DNA of 9,721 nucleotides from Mucilaginibacter sp. (lineage in GTDB: Bacteria > Bacteroidota > Bacteroidia > Sphingobacteriales > Sphingobacteriaceae). Positions 1 to 6,781 of the stretch are shown here, piece after piece (the first letter of the stretch is position 1; each line of letters starts with the position of its first letter). The notes under the pieces are model-generated. The model was not told the DNA's origin and ran no database searches. It saw nothing but the letters and a program-made list of their open reading frames with translations. The stretch lies in NCBI GenBank assembly GCA_019235595.1, contig JAFAKI010000144.1:1-9721 (forward strand). The letters are read 5' to 3'. Both the position numbers and the translations under genes were made by a program.

Positions 1-514
1 TATGCAGGATCAATGGTACTGCTCCATACAAACGAACCAGGTTGAAATACAGCAATCCACGAATGAATTTCGACTCGCGTACCAAACGAGCACGTAAAGT
101 GGTATCCATTTGAATAGCTGGTATGTTGTCGATAGCAATATTGGCTCTGTTAATACCATAATATAACTGCTGCCATACTTTTTGCACACGGCTATTGGAA
201 GAGATATAGGTTTCTGTACCCAATGCCCTTACATCCGGGTTGGTATTGCTGGGACTGTAAACCTGGTTATCACTGGCATTTTCGACCAGCAGATTTAATT
301 GACGACCATACAGTGGGAAATCGCCTGCCGGATCGCTGTTCAGTGTGCTGTATACAGCGCTCACAGCTGAACTTGCGTCAGACGCTGTTTTGTAAAATTG
401 AGAGGCCACAATGACCGAGCTTGGATTTTCATCCAGCTTTTTGCACGAGTATATCCCCATAACGGAAACAGCCGTGAGAAATATTATCAATTTTATACTA
501 AATATCTTTTTCAT
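1..514 (-). CDS. SusD/RagB-family outer-membrane lipoprotein, N-terminal part (runs off left edge)
   Basis: The first 171 codons of a SusD-like glycan-binding surface lipoprotein are visible; the rest lies beyond base 1. The start is the ATG at 514-512. It is followed by a lysine, a hydrophobic segment and a lipobox ending in Cys24 (GIYSC), so signal peptidase II processing is expected. The residues after the cysteine (KKLDE) are charged, as in Bacteroidota lipoprotein export signals. The mature N-terminus then follows the usual SusD helical pattern: FYKTASDASSAVSAVYSTL, a QLNLLVENASDN stretch, VQKVWQQLYYGINRAN, and ESKFIRGLLYFNLVRLYGAVPL. These match the N-terminal SusD-like_3/RagB type, not the SusD-like_2 type of the other SusD here. 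The gene starts 20 bases after the upstream SusC stop, so the two are almost certainly co-transcribed. Its partner SusC is frameshifted, which may leave this protein without a working receptor. Confidence 0.93.
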   Translation of the reverse strand, partial: MKKIFSIKLIIFLTAVSVMGIYSCKKLDENPSSVIVASQFYKTASDASSAVSAVYSTLNSDPAGDFPLYGRQLNLLVENASDNQVYSPSNTNPDVRALGTETYISSNSRVQKVWQQLYYGINRANIAIDNIPAIQMDTTLRARLVRESKFIRGLLYFNLVRLYGAVPLILH

Positions 515-534
515 CTTTTCTTATTCATTTTGGG

Positions 535-3500
535 TTAGAAAGTGACATTTAACCCAGCCAGGAAAGTGCGTACGGGCGGATAAGTGCCATAATCGATACC
601 CTGTTTGGTATTGTCGTTATCATAAAAGTTGGCTTCAGGATCAAAGCCCTTGTATTTGGTGATAGTCACCAGGTTTTGACCGGAGATATACAGCCTGATC
701 TGTTTAGCATGAATTTTAGAAGCCAGCGCAGTATTGAAAGTGTAGCCTAATGAGGCGTTCTTCAATTTCAGGTACGAGCCATTTTCAATATATCTGTCGG
801 TAACCTGCGGAACAGGTGAGTTGGTTGCCCTGGCAACTGTACCACTGGGATTGGACGCGCTATATCTGTTAAGTAACTCAGCCGAAGCATTTAAAGAAGT
901 TGTAGGCTTTTCAAGCGATTGCTGTAATAGGTCGAATATTTTATTGCCATACGATCCCTGGAAGAACACTGACAGGTCGAACTGCCCATAGGTAAAAGTG
1001 TTGGTGATACCTCCGGTAAACTTAGGCTGGGCGCTGCCAAGGTTGTGTTTATCGGCAGTAGTGATCTTGCCGTCTCCGTTGGAGTCCACATACTTGGTAT
1101 CACCAACTTTTTGAGGAACGCCAGCCAACAACGGCACACCGTTTGCAAGGTCGGCGGCGGTAAGCAACCCATTAGTAGAATAACCCCAGAAGGTACCAAC
1201 AGGCAAGCCCACTTTAACAATTACAGGTGATACCTGACCGATAGGTGCTATCGGGAAATAGCTGGTTACCCCTGAACCGAGGCTCAGCACTTTGTTACTA
1301 TTAGTCGCAACCTGCAGGTTGGTTTTCCATTTAAATCTGCCAGTTTTGACATTTTCGGTATTGATACCCAACTCCAAGCCTTTGTTCTCCACACTTCCCA
1401 CATTCTCCAACTCACTGGCATAGCCCGTATATAATGGCAGTGGAACGTTCAATAACAGGTTGGTGGTCTTTTTATAGTAGGCGTCAAAAGTCAGGTTGAT
1501 GCGACCATCAAAAAAGCCTATGTCCAGGCCACCGTCATATTGCGTAGTAGTCTCCCATTTCAGATCGGGATTGTGTAATTGAAGCGGTGCAATGCCGGTA
1601 ACCAATTTGCTGCCGAAATAGTAGTTGCTCGGTGCAAGTGATGAAAGCGAAGCATATGGCGGCACTTCCGAGTTACCGGTTTGGCCTGCAGTCAAACGCA
1701 GCTTAAGATTGCTGATCGTATTTTCGAGCGGCTTGAAAAAGGTTTCTTTGTCGATATTCCATGAGAAACCTGCAGATGGGAAATACCCCCATTTATTGTT
1801 GGCGCCCAATTTTGATGAACCATCGGCCCGTATAGAAGCAGTCAGGTTATACTTGTGCAGGTAGGAATAATTTACCCTGCCCAGGTAAGAGTTAAGCACC
1901 TGGCTCGATGCGGTGGATGTGGGTATATTAGCCACGCCGGCATATGACAAATTGTTATAGGTAGTCAGGTCGTTCGGGAATTTCTGAGCCGAAGCAACTG
2001 ACGAGCTAAACTGTGTATACTGGGTAGTATAACCCGCCAGGATATTCAAGAAATGCGTATCGTTAAAGTTGTGATCATAAGTAAGCGTATTCTCGTTCAG
2101 CCAGCTTAGCTCGTTGCCCGCCCCTATCGATGCATAACCACTCGTTGCATATCCTGTTGAACCACCAGCAGGCGACCCTGTGTAAGAAGGCGCGTAATAA
2201 TCCTGCGCAGTATTCAAAATGTCTGCACCGGCGGCGATCTTCAGTGTCAGATCAGGTATTATTTTATACTCTGCTGCAAAATTGCCTAAAAAGCGGTCGA
2301 GGGTAGTCTGATTAGTAGTTGCAACAATATCCTGTATCGGGTTGGTAGGTGTGGTTAAATACGGATTGGTGGTATTATAAGAACCATCCGCGTTTTTGAT
2401 CAGCGCCAGAGGTGACGTTGCCAATAGATTGGCAAATGCATTGCTGAAATTGATACTTCCATATGAACTACCATAAAGCTTATTTTCTATTGACTGGCTG
2501 CCGAACGCATTGGCGGTTACTTTAAGGTGCTCAGATATACTCTTCTCATAATTAACACGGGCAGAATACCTTTTAAAACCTGTATTCAGAATGGTACCCT
2601 GCTGATTGAAGTAATCACCCGAAATAAGGTAACGGGATTTTTCATCGCCGCCCGAAATGGTTAGCTCATCGTTCAGAACAGGTGCAGTACGTAAAGCCGC
2701 CTGCTCCCAGTTTGAACCGGCTCCTGCTGAGGCAATTTGTGTTGGCGAGAATGTTTGGGCGACACCGTCACTGGTGTTGATATCATCTACCAGACTTTCC
2801 CATTGGGAAGCGTTGAGCAGCTTTAGCGTTTTAGATACTTTTTGCGTCCCGTAGTAAGAGCTAAAACTGACATTACTGGTTCCCTTTTTGCCACGTTTAG
2901 TAGTAATAATTACTACGCCATTGGCGCCATGCGACCCATATATTGCAGTAGCCGATGCATCCTTCAATACTTCAATCGACTCAATATCATTTGGGTCGAT
3001 AGTCGCCAATGCATCAACACTGGTTCCGTTGGAGCCCACATTGGTGTAATCGTTGTTGTTATAGATGATGAATCCGTCAATCACATAAAGTGGCGCATTA
3101 CCGAACGAAATGGAGTTGCCGCCGCGTATGCGCACATTCGCTGTACTTCCAGGTTGACCGGAGTTTTGGGTCACCGCTACGCCGGATACACCGCCTTGCA
3201 ACAGGTTGTCGAACGATGATGCCGGCTGATTCAATAATGCTTTAGGAACGGATGCTACTGCACCGGTCAGGTCACTTTTACGCTGCGTGCCGTAACCAAC
3301 GACAACCACCTCCCCTAGTTGACCGACAACGTCAGAAAGTTTTATTGTGACGGGCGTGCCATCAACAATAACCTCTTTTGTTTTATAACCCACAAAGCTC
3401 ACGATTAATGCGTAAGGCAATTTTTGGCCTGTAATAAAGGTAAGCGGCCATCAGATCCGGTAGCAACGGAGTGCGTTACTCCTTTTATCTGCAACGTAAC

Positions 3501-3668
3501 GCCGGCGAGGGGTTGTTTAGTTACGCTGTCGATAACAACACCCTCCTGGTGCGAATTGATCAGCGGTGTGCTGGTATTCTGTGCGAATGCCGTCGCGGGA
3601 AGTATCAGGAAAATTAGAACTCTAATAAATGGGTAGACGTAGTTTTTTGCATGGACATATATTTCCAT
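535..3668 (-). pseudogene. SusC/RagA-type TonB-dependent receptor, split by a one-base frameshift
   Basis: This is an outer-membrane TonB-dependent importer that would pair with the SusD 20 bases downstream. The 5' piece (ATG at 3668-3666, about 75 in-frame codons) encodes a signal peptide ending TAFAQ and the first half of the carboxypeptidase-regulatory-like N-terminal domain (GVVIDSVTKQPLAGVTLQIKG ... TGSDGR). The frame then ends at a stop near 3406. The rest of that domain (LTFITGQKLPYALIVSFVGY) continues in the -1 frame, and from there the frame is open to 535. One base is missing near 3444-3446; restoring it gives about 1,044 residues, normal for SusC. The 3' piece holds the SusC motif VVVVGYGTQRKSDLTG, the plug (NVRIRGG, PLYVIDGF), an EF-hand-like loop (DSNGDGKITTAD, near residue 860 of the restored protein) and a barrel ending in Phe. 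No STN domain is seen, so sigma/anti-sigma signalling through it is unlikely. It could be a real lesion or an assembly error. Confidence 0.9.
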
Positions 3669-3675
3669 ATATTTA
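3646..3675 (+). promoter_or_regulatory. Possible plus-strand promoter for an antisense RNA
   Basis: A run of T ending in TTTG (3646-3649) is followed after 18 bases by TATATTTA (3668-3675). That is a one-mismatch version of the Bacteroidota -7 consensus TAnnTTTG at close to the usual spacing. A second one-mismatch box, TATATTTC, lies at 3658-3665. The elements overlap the SusC start codon and first codons, reading away from the gene. AT-rich DNA makes chance matches common, so support comes mainly from the terminator 90 bases downstream on the same strand. Confidence 0.3.
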
Positions 3676-3715
3676 ACTGTTTTATGTTAATGATTTAATC
3701 GTTAGTAAAACCGGG

Positions 3716-3758
3716 GATGATGAACAGTAGTGATTGGCGTTACGGCTGTTCACTCATC
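3716..3758. repeat. Bulged 12-bp inverted repeat in the SusC leader / antisense RNA
   Basis: On the plus strand GATGATGAACAG (3716-3727) pairs with CTGTTCA (3746-3752) and, after one bulged C, TCATC (3754-3758). The loop is 18 bases. The minus-strand transcript can form the equivalent fold, so the element could act in the SusC mRNA leader, in an antisense RNA, or as a protein-binding site. It sits 48-90 bases upstream of the SusC start. Confidence 0.6.
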
Positions 3759-3765
3759 TGAAAAG

Positions 3766-3797
3766 ACCGGCGAGGCTTCCTTGCCGGTTTGTTTTTT
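3766..3797 (+). terminator. Rho-independent terminator, plus strand
   Basis: ACCGGCGAGG (3766-3775) pairs with CCTTGCCGGT (3779-3788) through ten continuous pairs, one of them G-U, with a three-base loop. The T-rich tail TTGTTTTTT follows at 3789-3797. Read on the minus strand the same stem has an A-C mismatch and only a short CTTTTC tail, so the element favours the plus strand. No plus-strand gene needs it, which is the main reason to suspect an antisense transcript. Confidence 0.6.
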
Positions 3798-3909
3798 AGG
3801 GAGTAAATATTATCTCATGCACATAGTATTTTCTTTGTTAAGCTGTTCAAGACCATGAAGACATACGCCTTCTACAATAAATTATCAGGATGAAGAATGA
3901 TGATGAATA

Positions 3910-3935
3910 CTGTTCGCTCCTAGCGACAACAACAG
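3910..3935 (-). promoter_or_regulatory. Hairpin enclosing the Cys codons and stop of the leader ORF
   Basis: In the minus-strand transcript CTGTT (3935-3931) pairs with AACAG (3914-3910). Inside it CGCT (3925-3922) pairs with AGCG (3918-3915) around an AGG loop, leaving a five-base bulge at 3930-3926. The three Cys codons (3934-3926) lie in the bulge and outer 5' arm, and the UAG stop is at the loop. A ribosome paused on the Cys codons would prevent this fold. That consequence is inferred; the complementarity is direct. Confidence 0.45.
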
Positions 3936-4015
3936 ACCATACCCACTGCTTTTGCGGAACAAAGCATTCGATGAAAACCGGAAATACCCTTGTTATTTTG
4001 AGAGTAAAGTTTCAT
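3920..4015 (-). CDS. Putative 31-residue leader peptide ending in Cys-Cys-Cys-Arg
   Basis: A short ORF starts at ATG 4015-4013, about 20 bases after a consensus -7 box and roughly 13 bases from the predicted transcript start. It ends at TAG 3922-3920. It begins MKLYSQNNKG and ends VGMVCCCR: four of 31 residues are Cys, three of them consecutive TGT codons just before Arg and stop. It has no signal peptide, membrane segment or domain that I recognise. Its place at the very start of a roughly 360-base SusC leader, and the hairpin over its end, fit a regulatory leader ORF whose translation would depend on charged tRNA-Cys or on ribosome position. I know no established family for it in Bacteroidota; cysteine-rich leader peptides acting by attenuation are known in actinobacteria. 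An overlapping 60-codon plus-strand frame (3890-4072) lacks comparable signals. It could still be a chance ORF. Confidence 0.42.
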   Translation of the reverse strand: MKLYSQNNKGISGFHRMLCSAKAVGMVCCCR

Positions 4016-4034
4016 TTATATAAGTTCTTCGCGG

Positions 4035-4042
4035 CAAATATA
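4035..4042 (-). promoter_or_regulatory. -7 promoter box (TATATTTG) for the SusC leader transcript
   Basis: The minus strand carries TATATTTG, an exact match to the Bacteroidota primary-sigma consensus TAnnTTTG. It lies between the GH20 terminator and the second SusC. No clear TTG-type -33 element is seen at the usual distance; the upstream DNA is simply AT-rich. Transcription would start near 4028, giving a leader of about 360 bases before the SusC start. It also places the short Cys-ending ORF at the extreme 5' end of the mRNA. Confidence 0.6.
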
Positions 4043-4137
4043 AAAACATTTTTAATAAATACTACTAAATAGATAGATTTTATAGTTTTATTTTATATGC
4101 TCAAAATTTCTCCGCAAAACATCAACTAAGAAGCTTT

Positions 4138-4155
4138 TAGGTTGATCCTAACCTA
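4138..4155. promoter_or_regulatory. Palindrome upstream of the SusC promoter, possible operator
   Basis: TAGGTT (4138-4143) and AACCTA (4150-4155) form a perfect six-base inverted repeat with a six-base spacer. It lies about 100 bases upstream of the -7 box and just past the GH20 terminator. This is a plausible position for an activator such as a SusR- or HTCS-type regulator, but no regulator is in the window and a repeat this short can occur by chance. Confidence 0.2.
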
Positions 4156-4169
4156 CCGATTTAAATTAC

Positions 4170-4199
4170 AAAAAAACCGCCCCGGTTACCCGGGACGGT
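4170..4199 (-). terminator. Rho-independent terminator after the GH20 gene
   Basis: On the minus strand ACCGTCCCGG and CCGGGGCGGT form a ten-pair stem with one G-U pair. The loop is GTAA and a run of Ts follows. It lies about 80 bases after the hexosaminidase stop and separates that gene from the control region of the second SusCD pair. Confidence 0.92.
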
Positions 4200-4277
4200 C
4201 GCGATCAACTAATCAACGAATGTTGCACAACCAAATGCAATCATTGTTATCTTCTACCGGATTTGCCGGTTATTCCT

Positions 4278-6575
4278 TTAGTTCCTGAACCAGGATTGTG
4301 GTATGTCCTTTGGTTCCGAACCGTTAAAGCTGTATTTCAGTTTAAGTGTGAAACCGCCTCCACCTTCAATAAAATCAAGCGCGAATGGCTGTAGTCCTTT
4401 ACTTAACGCAACCTGCCCTGTTTTTTCTATTGCCGAGTGCAAGCCATCATTATCGACTGTTAAGCGATCTGCGATTTTCAATATCCCGCCGTCATCGCAA
4501 GTCAAATAGAAAGTGTAAATGCCTGTTTCAGGAACGTCAATATAGCCGCGATATTTTAACCCGAACGATGGTGCATTAACCGATTTTGGCACATCAATGC
4601 TTGTCGCGGTATAAGTACTATCAGGCTGTCCGCTGCGGATATAAGTTGTGCCTTTAAAAAAGCCCTTATAATAATCCACTTTCAAACCAGTATCTGTTTT
4701 ATTTGCCATTACAGGTTTTGCCAGGCTTTGCTGCTCATATCTAATAGCATAAACATCCCCTCGTTTTCCTCCTGGTGTAAAAGCAGCCACTTTTACTGTT
4801 TCTGTATGGCTAATCAAAAGATTATTTAATACAGGTGAACTTGCTTGTGGTAATGTTCCATCTGTGGTAAAGCGGATAGTTAGACTGCTTAATGGCGATG
4901 TAACATTCAAGCGATCACTTTCCACAAAAACTTTGCTGTCTATAATGCCATCCAAATCAGGCAGACGGTAATTGATATTCAAAGCATCCATGCGCGGGAA
5001 TTGCATTACCAATCTCTTTTCATAAGATGTATAATGTTCTTTGTTATTTGTCCACAGCATTTCAGCGAGAGCGGTCATCCTTGGCATGGTCATATAATCC
5101 GCGCGTTTTTCTGAAGGAATATTTTCAGACCAAACATTGGCCTGCGCGCCAATGATCAGTTTCGCCTGCTCAGGTGTCAACCCTGCCGGAATTGGATTAA
5201 AATGATAAACATTGTAAATGGAATTTTTATCAGCTGGATTATCAAAATACAAAGGGCTACCCGGCGTCATGATCACGTGATTGCCATTACGCGCAGCTTT
5301 AGCCGGAGCGTTGGGCACCCAGGTACGCCAGTACATGATATTTGCCGTCGGACTAATACCACCTTCCAATACCTCATCCCAGCCAATCAGCTTGCGACCT
5401 TTTGAATTAAAGAATTTCTCCATCCGGTTAATGAAATAACTCTCCAAACCAGCGATATCTTTTATTCCCTCGCGCTGCATCAATGCTTTGCAGGCATCAG
5501 ATTTTGCCCAATCGCTGCGTTCCACCTCATCACCACCGATATGGATGTACTCCGACGGAAATATGTCCATGATCTCGCTGAATACATTTTCAGCAAACGC
5601 AAAAGTATTCTCGTTACAAGGGCAAATCGGCTTGGTAAAGAATTGTCCCCAGGTATTCTCGCCATTGCAGGTCAGGAAAGGATAAGAGTTAATAGCCGCC
5701 ATCATGTGCCCCGGCATATCTATCTCGGGAATAATATCAACATGCTTTTGTGCAGCATACTTTACCAGGTCCTTCATCTGCTGCTGCGTATAGTAGCCGC
5801 CATAAAGGGTCTTCCCATTTTTTTGGATGATATGCTCTTTATCAATAGTAAAGTCCGGATTATCGGCCGAACGTTTCATGCAGGCGGTATCATTTCTGTC
5901 AAATGTGCGCCATGCCCCTTCTTCGGTTAGCTTTGGATATTTCTTTATTTCTATCCGCCACCCCTGGTCGTCTGTCAGGTGCAGATGGAATTTATTCATT
6001 TTGTAAAGCGCCATCCGGTCAATAAACCTTCTCAGGTAAGCAATCGAAAAGAAATGGCGCGAAACATCCAGGTGCATACCCCGCCATGAATAACCGGGCT
6101 CATCACTGATGGTTAACGCTGGCAGAGTTAATTTTGATCCAGCCTTCCCTTCTTCTGCAGATACAGGCAGTAATTGCCTGATGGTTTCTATCGCATAAAA
6201 CACACCAGCATTATTACCGGATATAATAGTAATCTTAGATGGAGTAATAGTCAACCGGTATGCGCCGGGCGATTTTATTGCAGGATCATAAACGATGTTA
6301 ATGACATTGGTTGGACGGGCTGATTTGGTAACCTTTAAATCGCCCCCTAATGATGCAGCAAACAGCTCATTCAGTTGATTTATTTCGCTATTGAATTTTA
6401 CGATCAAAGCTGAGCTGATAATGGTCTGTTTGGTAATATAGAAGTTGCCTTTACCTGGCTCCAAAGATTTTGGATAGGGTATAAGGCTATAATTTTCTTG
6501 TGCAAAAGAATAAGACGCATTAAGGCATAAACCTACTAACAAAACTAATAAGGCAAATATATATTTTCGAAACAT
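4278..6575 (-). CDS. GH20 beta-N-acetylhexosaminidase, secreted, with C-terminal PA14 domain
   Basis: A 765-residue family 20 glycoside hydrolase, removing non-reducing terminal beta-linked GlcNAc (or GalNAc) by substrate-assisted catalysis. A signal peptide spans about residues 1-25 (cleavage near SFA-Q). The N-terminal GH20b domain covers about 28-155 (LIPYPKSLEP). The catalytic barrel covers about 158-510: WRGMHLDVSRHF with the sugar-binding Arg165, HLHLTDDQGW, IPEIDMPGH, the catalytic pair Asp349-Glu350 in HIGGDE, and the active-site tryptophan motifs IGWDE, MYWRTW and NVWSE. All key residues are intact. A chitobiase-C/Fn3-like segment follows (about 545-615), then a PA14-type module (about 630-762: YIDVPETGIYTFYLTCDDGG), likely carbohydrate-binding. 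There is no lipobox, so periplasmic or secreted location is expected. Terminators lie on both sides, so it forms its own unit between two SusCD pairs. Substrate (chitooligosaccharide, host glycan or peptidoglycan-derived) is undetermined. Confidence 0.97.
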   Translation of the reverse strand: MFRKYIFALLVLLVGLCLNASYSFAQENYSLIPYPKSLEPGKGNFYITKQTIISSALIVKFNSEINQLNELFAASLGGDLKVTKSARPTNVINIVYDPAIKSPGAYRLTITPSKITIISGNNAGVFYAIETIRQLLPVSAEEGKAGSKLTLPALTISDEPGYSWRGMHLDVSRHFFSIAYLRRFIDRMALYKMNKFHLHLTDDQGWRIEIKKYPKLTEEGAWRTFDRNDTACMKRSADNPDFTIDKEHIIQKNGKTLYGGYYTQQQMKDLVKYAAQKHVDIIPEIDMPGHMMAAINSYPFLTCNGENTWGQFFTKPICPCNENTFAFAENVFSEIMDIFPSEYIHIGGDEVERSDWAKSDACKALMQREGIKDIAGLESYFINRMEKFFNSKGRKLIGWDEVLEGGISPTANIMYWRTWVPNAPAKAARNGNHVIMTPGSPLYFDNPADKNSIYNVYHFNPIPAGLTPEQAKLIIGAQANVWSENIPSEKRADYMTMPRMTALAEMLWTNNKEHYTSYEKRLVMQFPRMDALNINYRLPDLDGIIDSKVFVESDRLNVTSPLSSLTIRFTTDGTLPQASSPVLNNLLISHTETVKVAAFTPGGKRGDVYAIRYEQQSLAKPVMANKTDTGLKVDYYKGFFKGTTYIRSGQPDSTYTATSIDVPKSVNAPSFGLKYRGYIDVPETGIYTFYLTCDDGGILKIADRLTVDNDGLHSAIEKTGQVALSKGLQPFALDFIEGGGGFTLKLKYSFNGSEPKDIPQSWFRN

Positions 6576-6617
6576 CTTGCTGATTAGCAGAACTTTAAAT
6601 AAAGTTAAGCAACGCTA

Positions 6618-6625
6618 CAATTATA
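6618..6625 (-). promoter_or_regulatory. Possible -7 box for the GH20 gene
   Basis: TATAATTG on the minus strand differs from TAnnTTTG at one base and lies 42 bases before the GH20 start codon. A TTTTTGG lies farther upstream (about 26 bases), longer than the usual spacing. A promoter is expected in this interval because the preceding gene ends with a strong terminator; the exact box is tentative. Confidence 0.3.
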
Positions 6626-6724
6626 GTTAGCATTAACAATCTATTATTTTCCAAAAACTGCCATTTCTTAAGCTATTTTGGCATCATAAAATGCTATTCC
6701 CAATATGTGATGCAAAATTCTTTT

Positions 6725-6761
6725 AATAAAAAAGAGACGCTCCGGTAATTGAGCGTCTCTT
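6725..6761 (-). terminator. Rho-independent terminator after the SusC/SusD-like_2 pair
   Basis: AAGAGACGCTC (6761-6751 on the minus strand) pairs perfectly over 11 bases with GAGCGTCTCTT (6742-6732) around an eight-base loop, followed by a T-rich tail. It begins about 20 bases after the SusD stop and ends the upstream SusCD operon before the GH20 gene. Confidence 0.94.
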
Positions 6762-6781
6762 GTGTAGTTGTAATTTAAAGA

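Larger units (their letters stand above)
3682..3797 (+). ncRNA. Candidate cis-antisense small RNA opposite the SusC leader
   Basis: Between the possible plus-strand promoter (-7 box at 3668-3675) and a strong plus-strand terminator lies about 115 bases with no ORF and two stable hairpins. The first pairs 3716-3727 with 3746-3758: seven pairs, one bulged C, then five more pairs. The second is the terminator hairpin. A transcript here would be fully complementary to the last part of the SusC 5' leader, ending about 15 bases from the SusC start codon. Known family context: Bacteroides PULs of the DonS type carry short antisense RNAs opposite the 5' region of susC that repress the operon. The assignment is inferred from layout and structure only; the ends are estimates. 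Confidence 0.38.

Noticed and set aside
223..414. Plus-strand ORF of 63 codons, and similar short plus-strand frames within 1045-3219, 4303-5930 and 7660-7854
   Set aside because: Each lies antisense to a well-supported minus-strand gene with clear family motifs; these are shadow frames.
891..1220. 109-codon minus-strand ORF
   Set aside because: It is out of frame inside the SusC barrel coding region, where the true frame carries conserved receptor sequence.
535..3420. A separate 961-residue protein starting at the TTG at 3420
   Set aside because: It begins in the middle of the N-terminal regulatory-like domain and has no signal peptide. It is the 3' piece of a frameshifted SusC, not an independent gene.
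3405..3450. Programmed -1 ribosomal frameshifting to join the two SusC frames, using the A-run in GCC AAA AAT
   Set aside because: The SusC-like sequence in the downstream frame extends upstream past the A-run to the CTT ACC TTT codons, so a slip at the A-run would yield a wrong stretch. No good slippery heptamer is present in the zero frame.
3766..3788. The hairpin read as an intrinsic terminator of the minus-strand SusC leader
   Set aside because: On that strand the stem has an A-C mismatch and the tail is only CTTTTC; the plus strand has the stronger stem and tail. A weak attenuator role on the minus strand is not fully excluded.
3890..4072. 60-residue plus-strand ORF across the SusC control region
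   Set aside because: It has no recognisable domain or signal, overlaps the minus-strand promoter and leader ORF, and has unremarkable composition. It is probably a chance frame.
6510..6575. Lipoprotein cysteine (Cys17) in the GH20 signal peptide
   Set aside because: The residue before the cysteine is Leu, which does not fit a lipobox. A signal peptidase I site near SFA-Q fits better.
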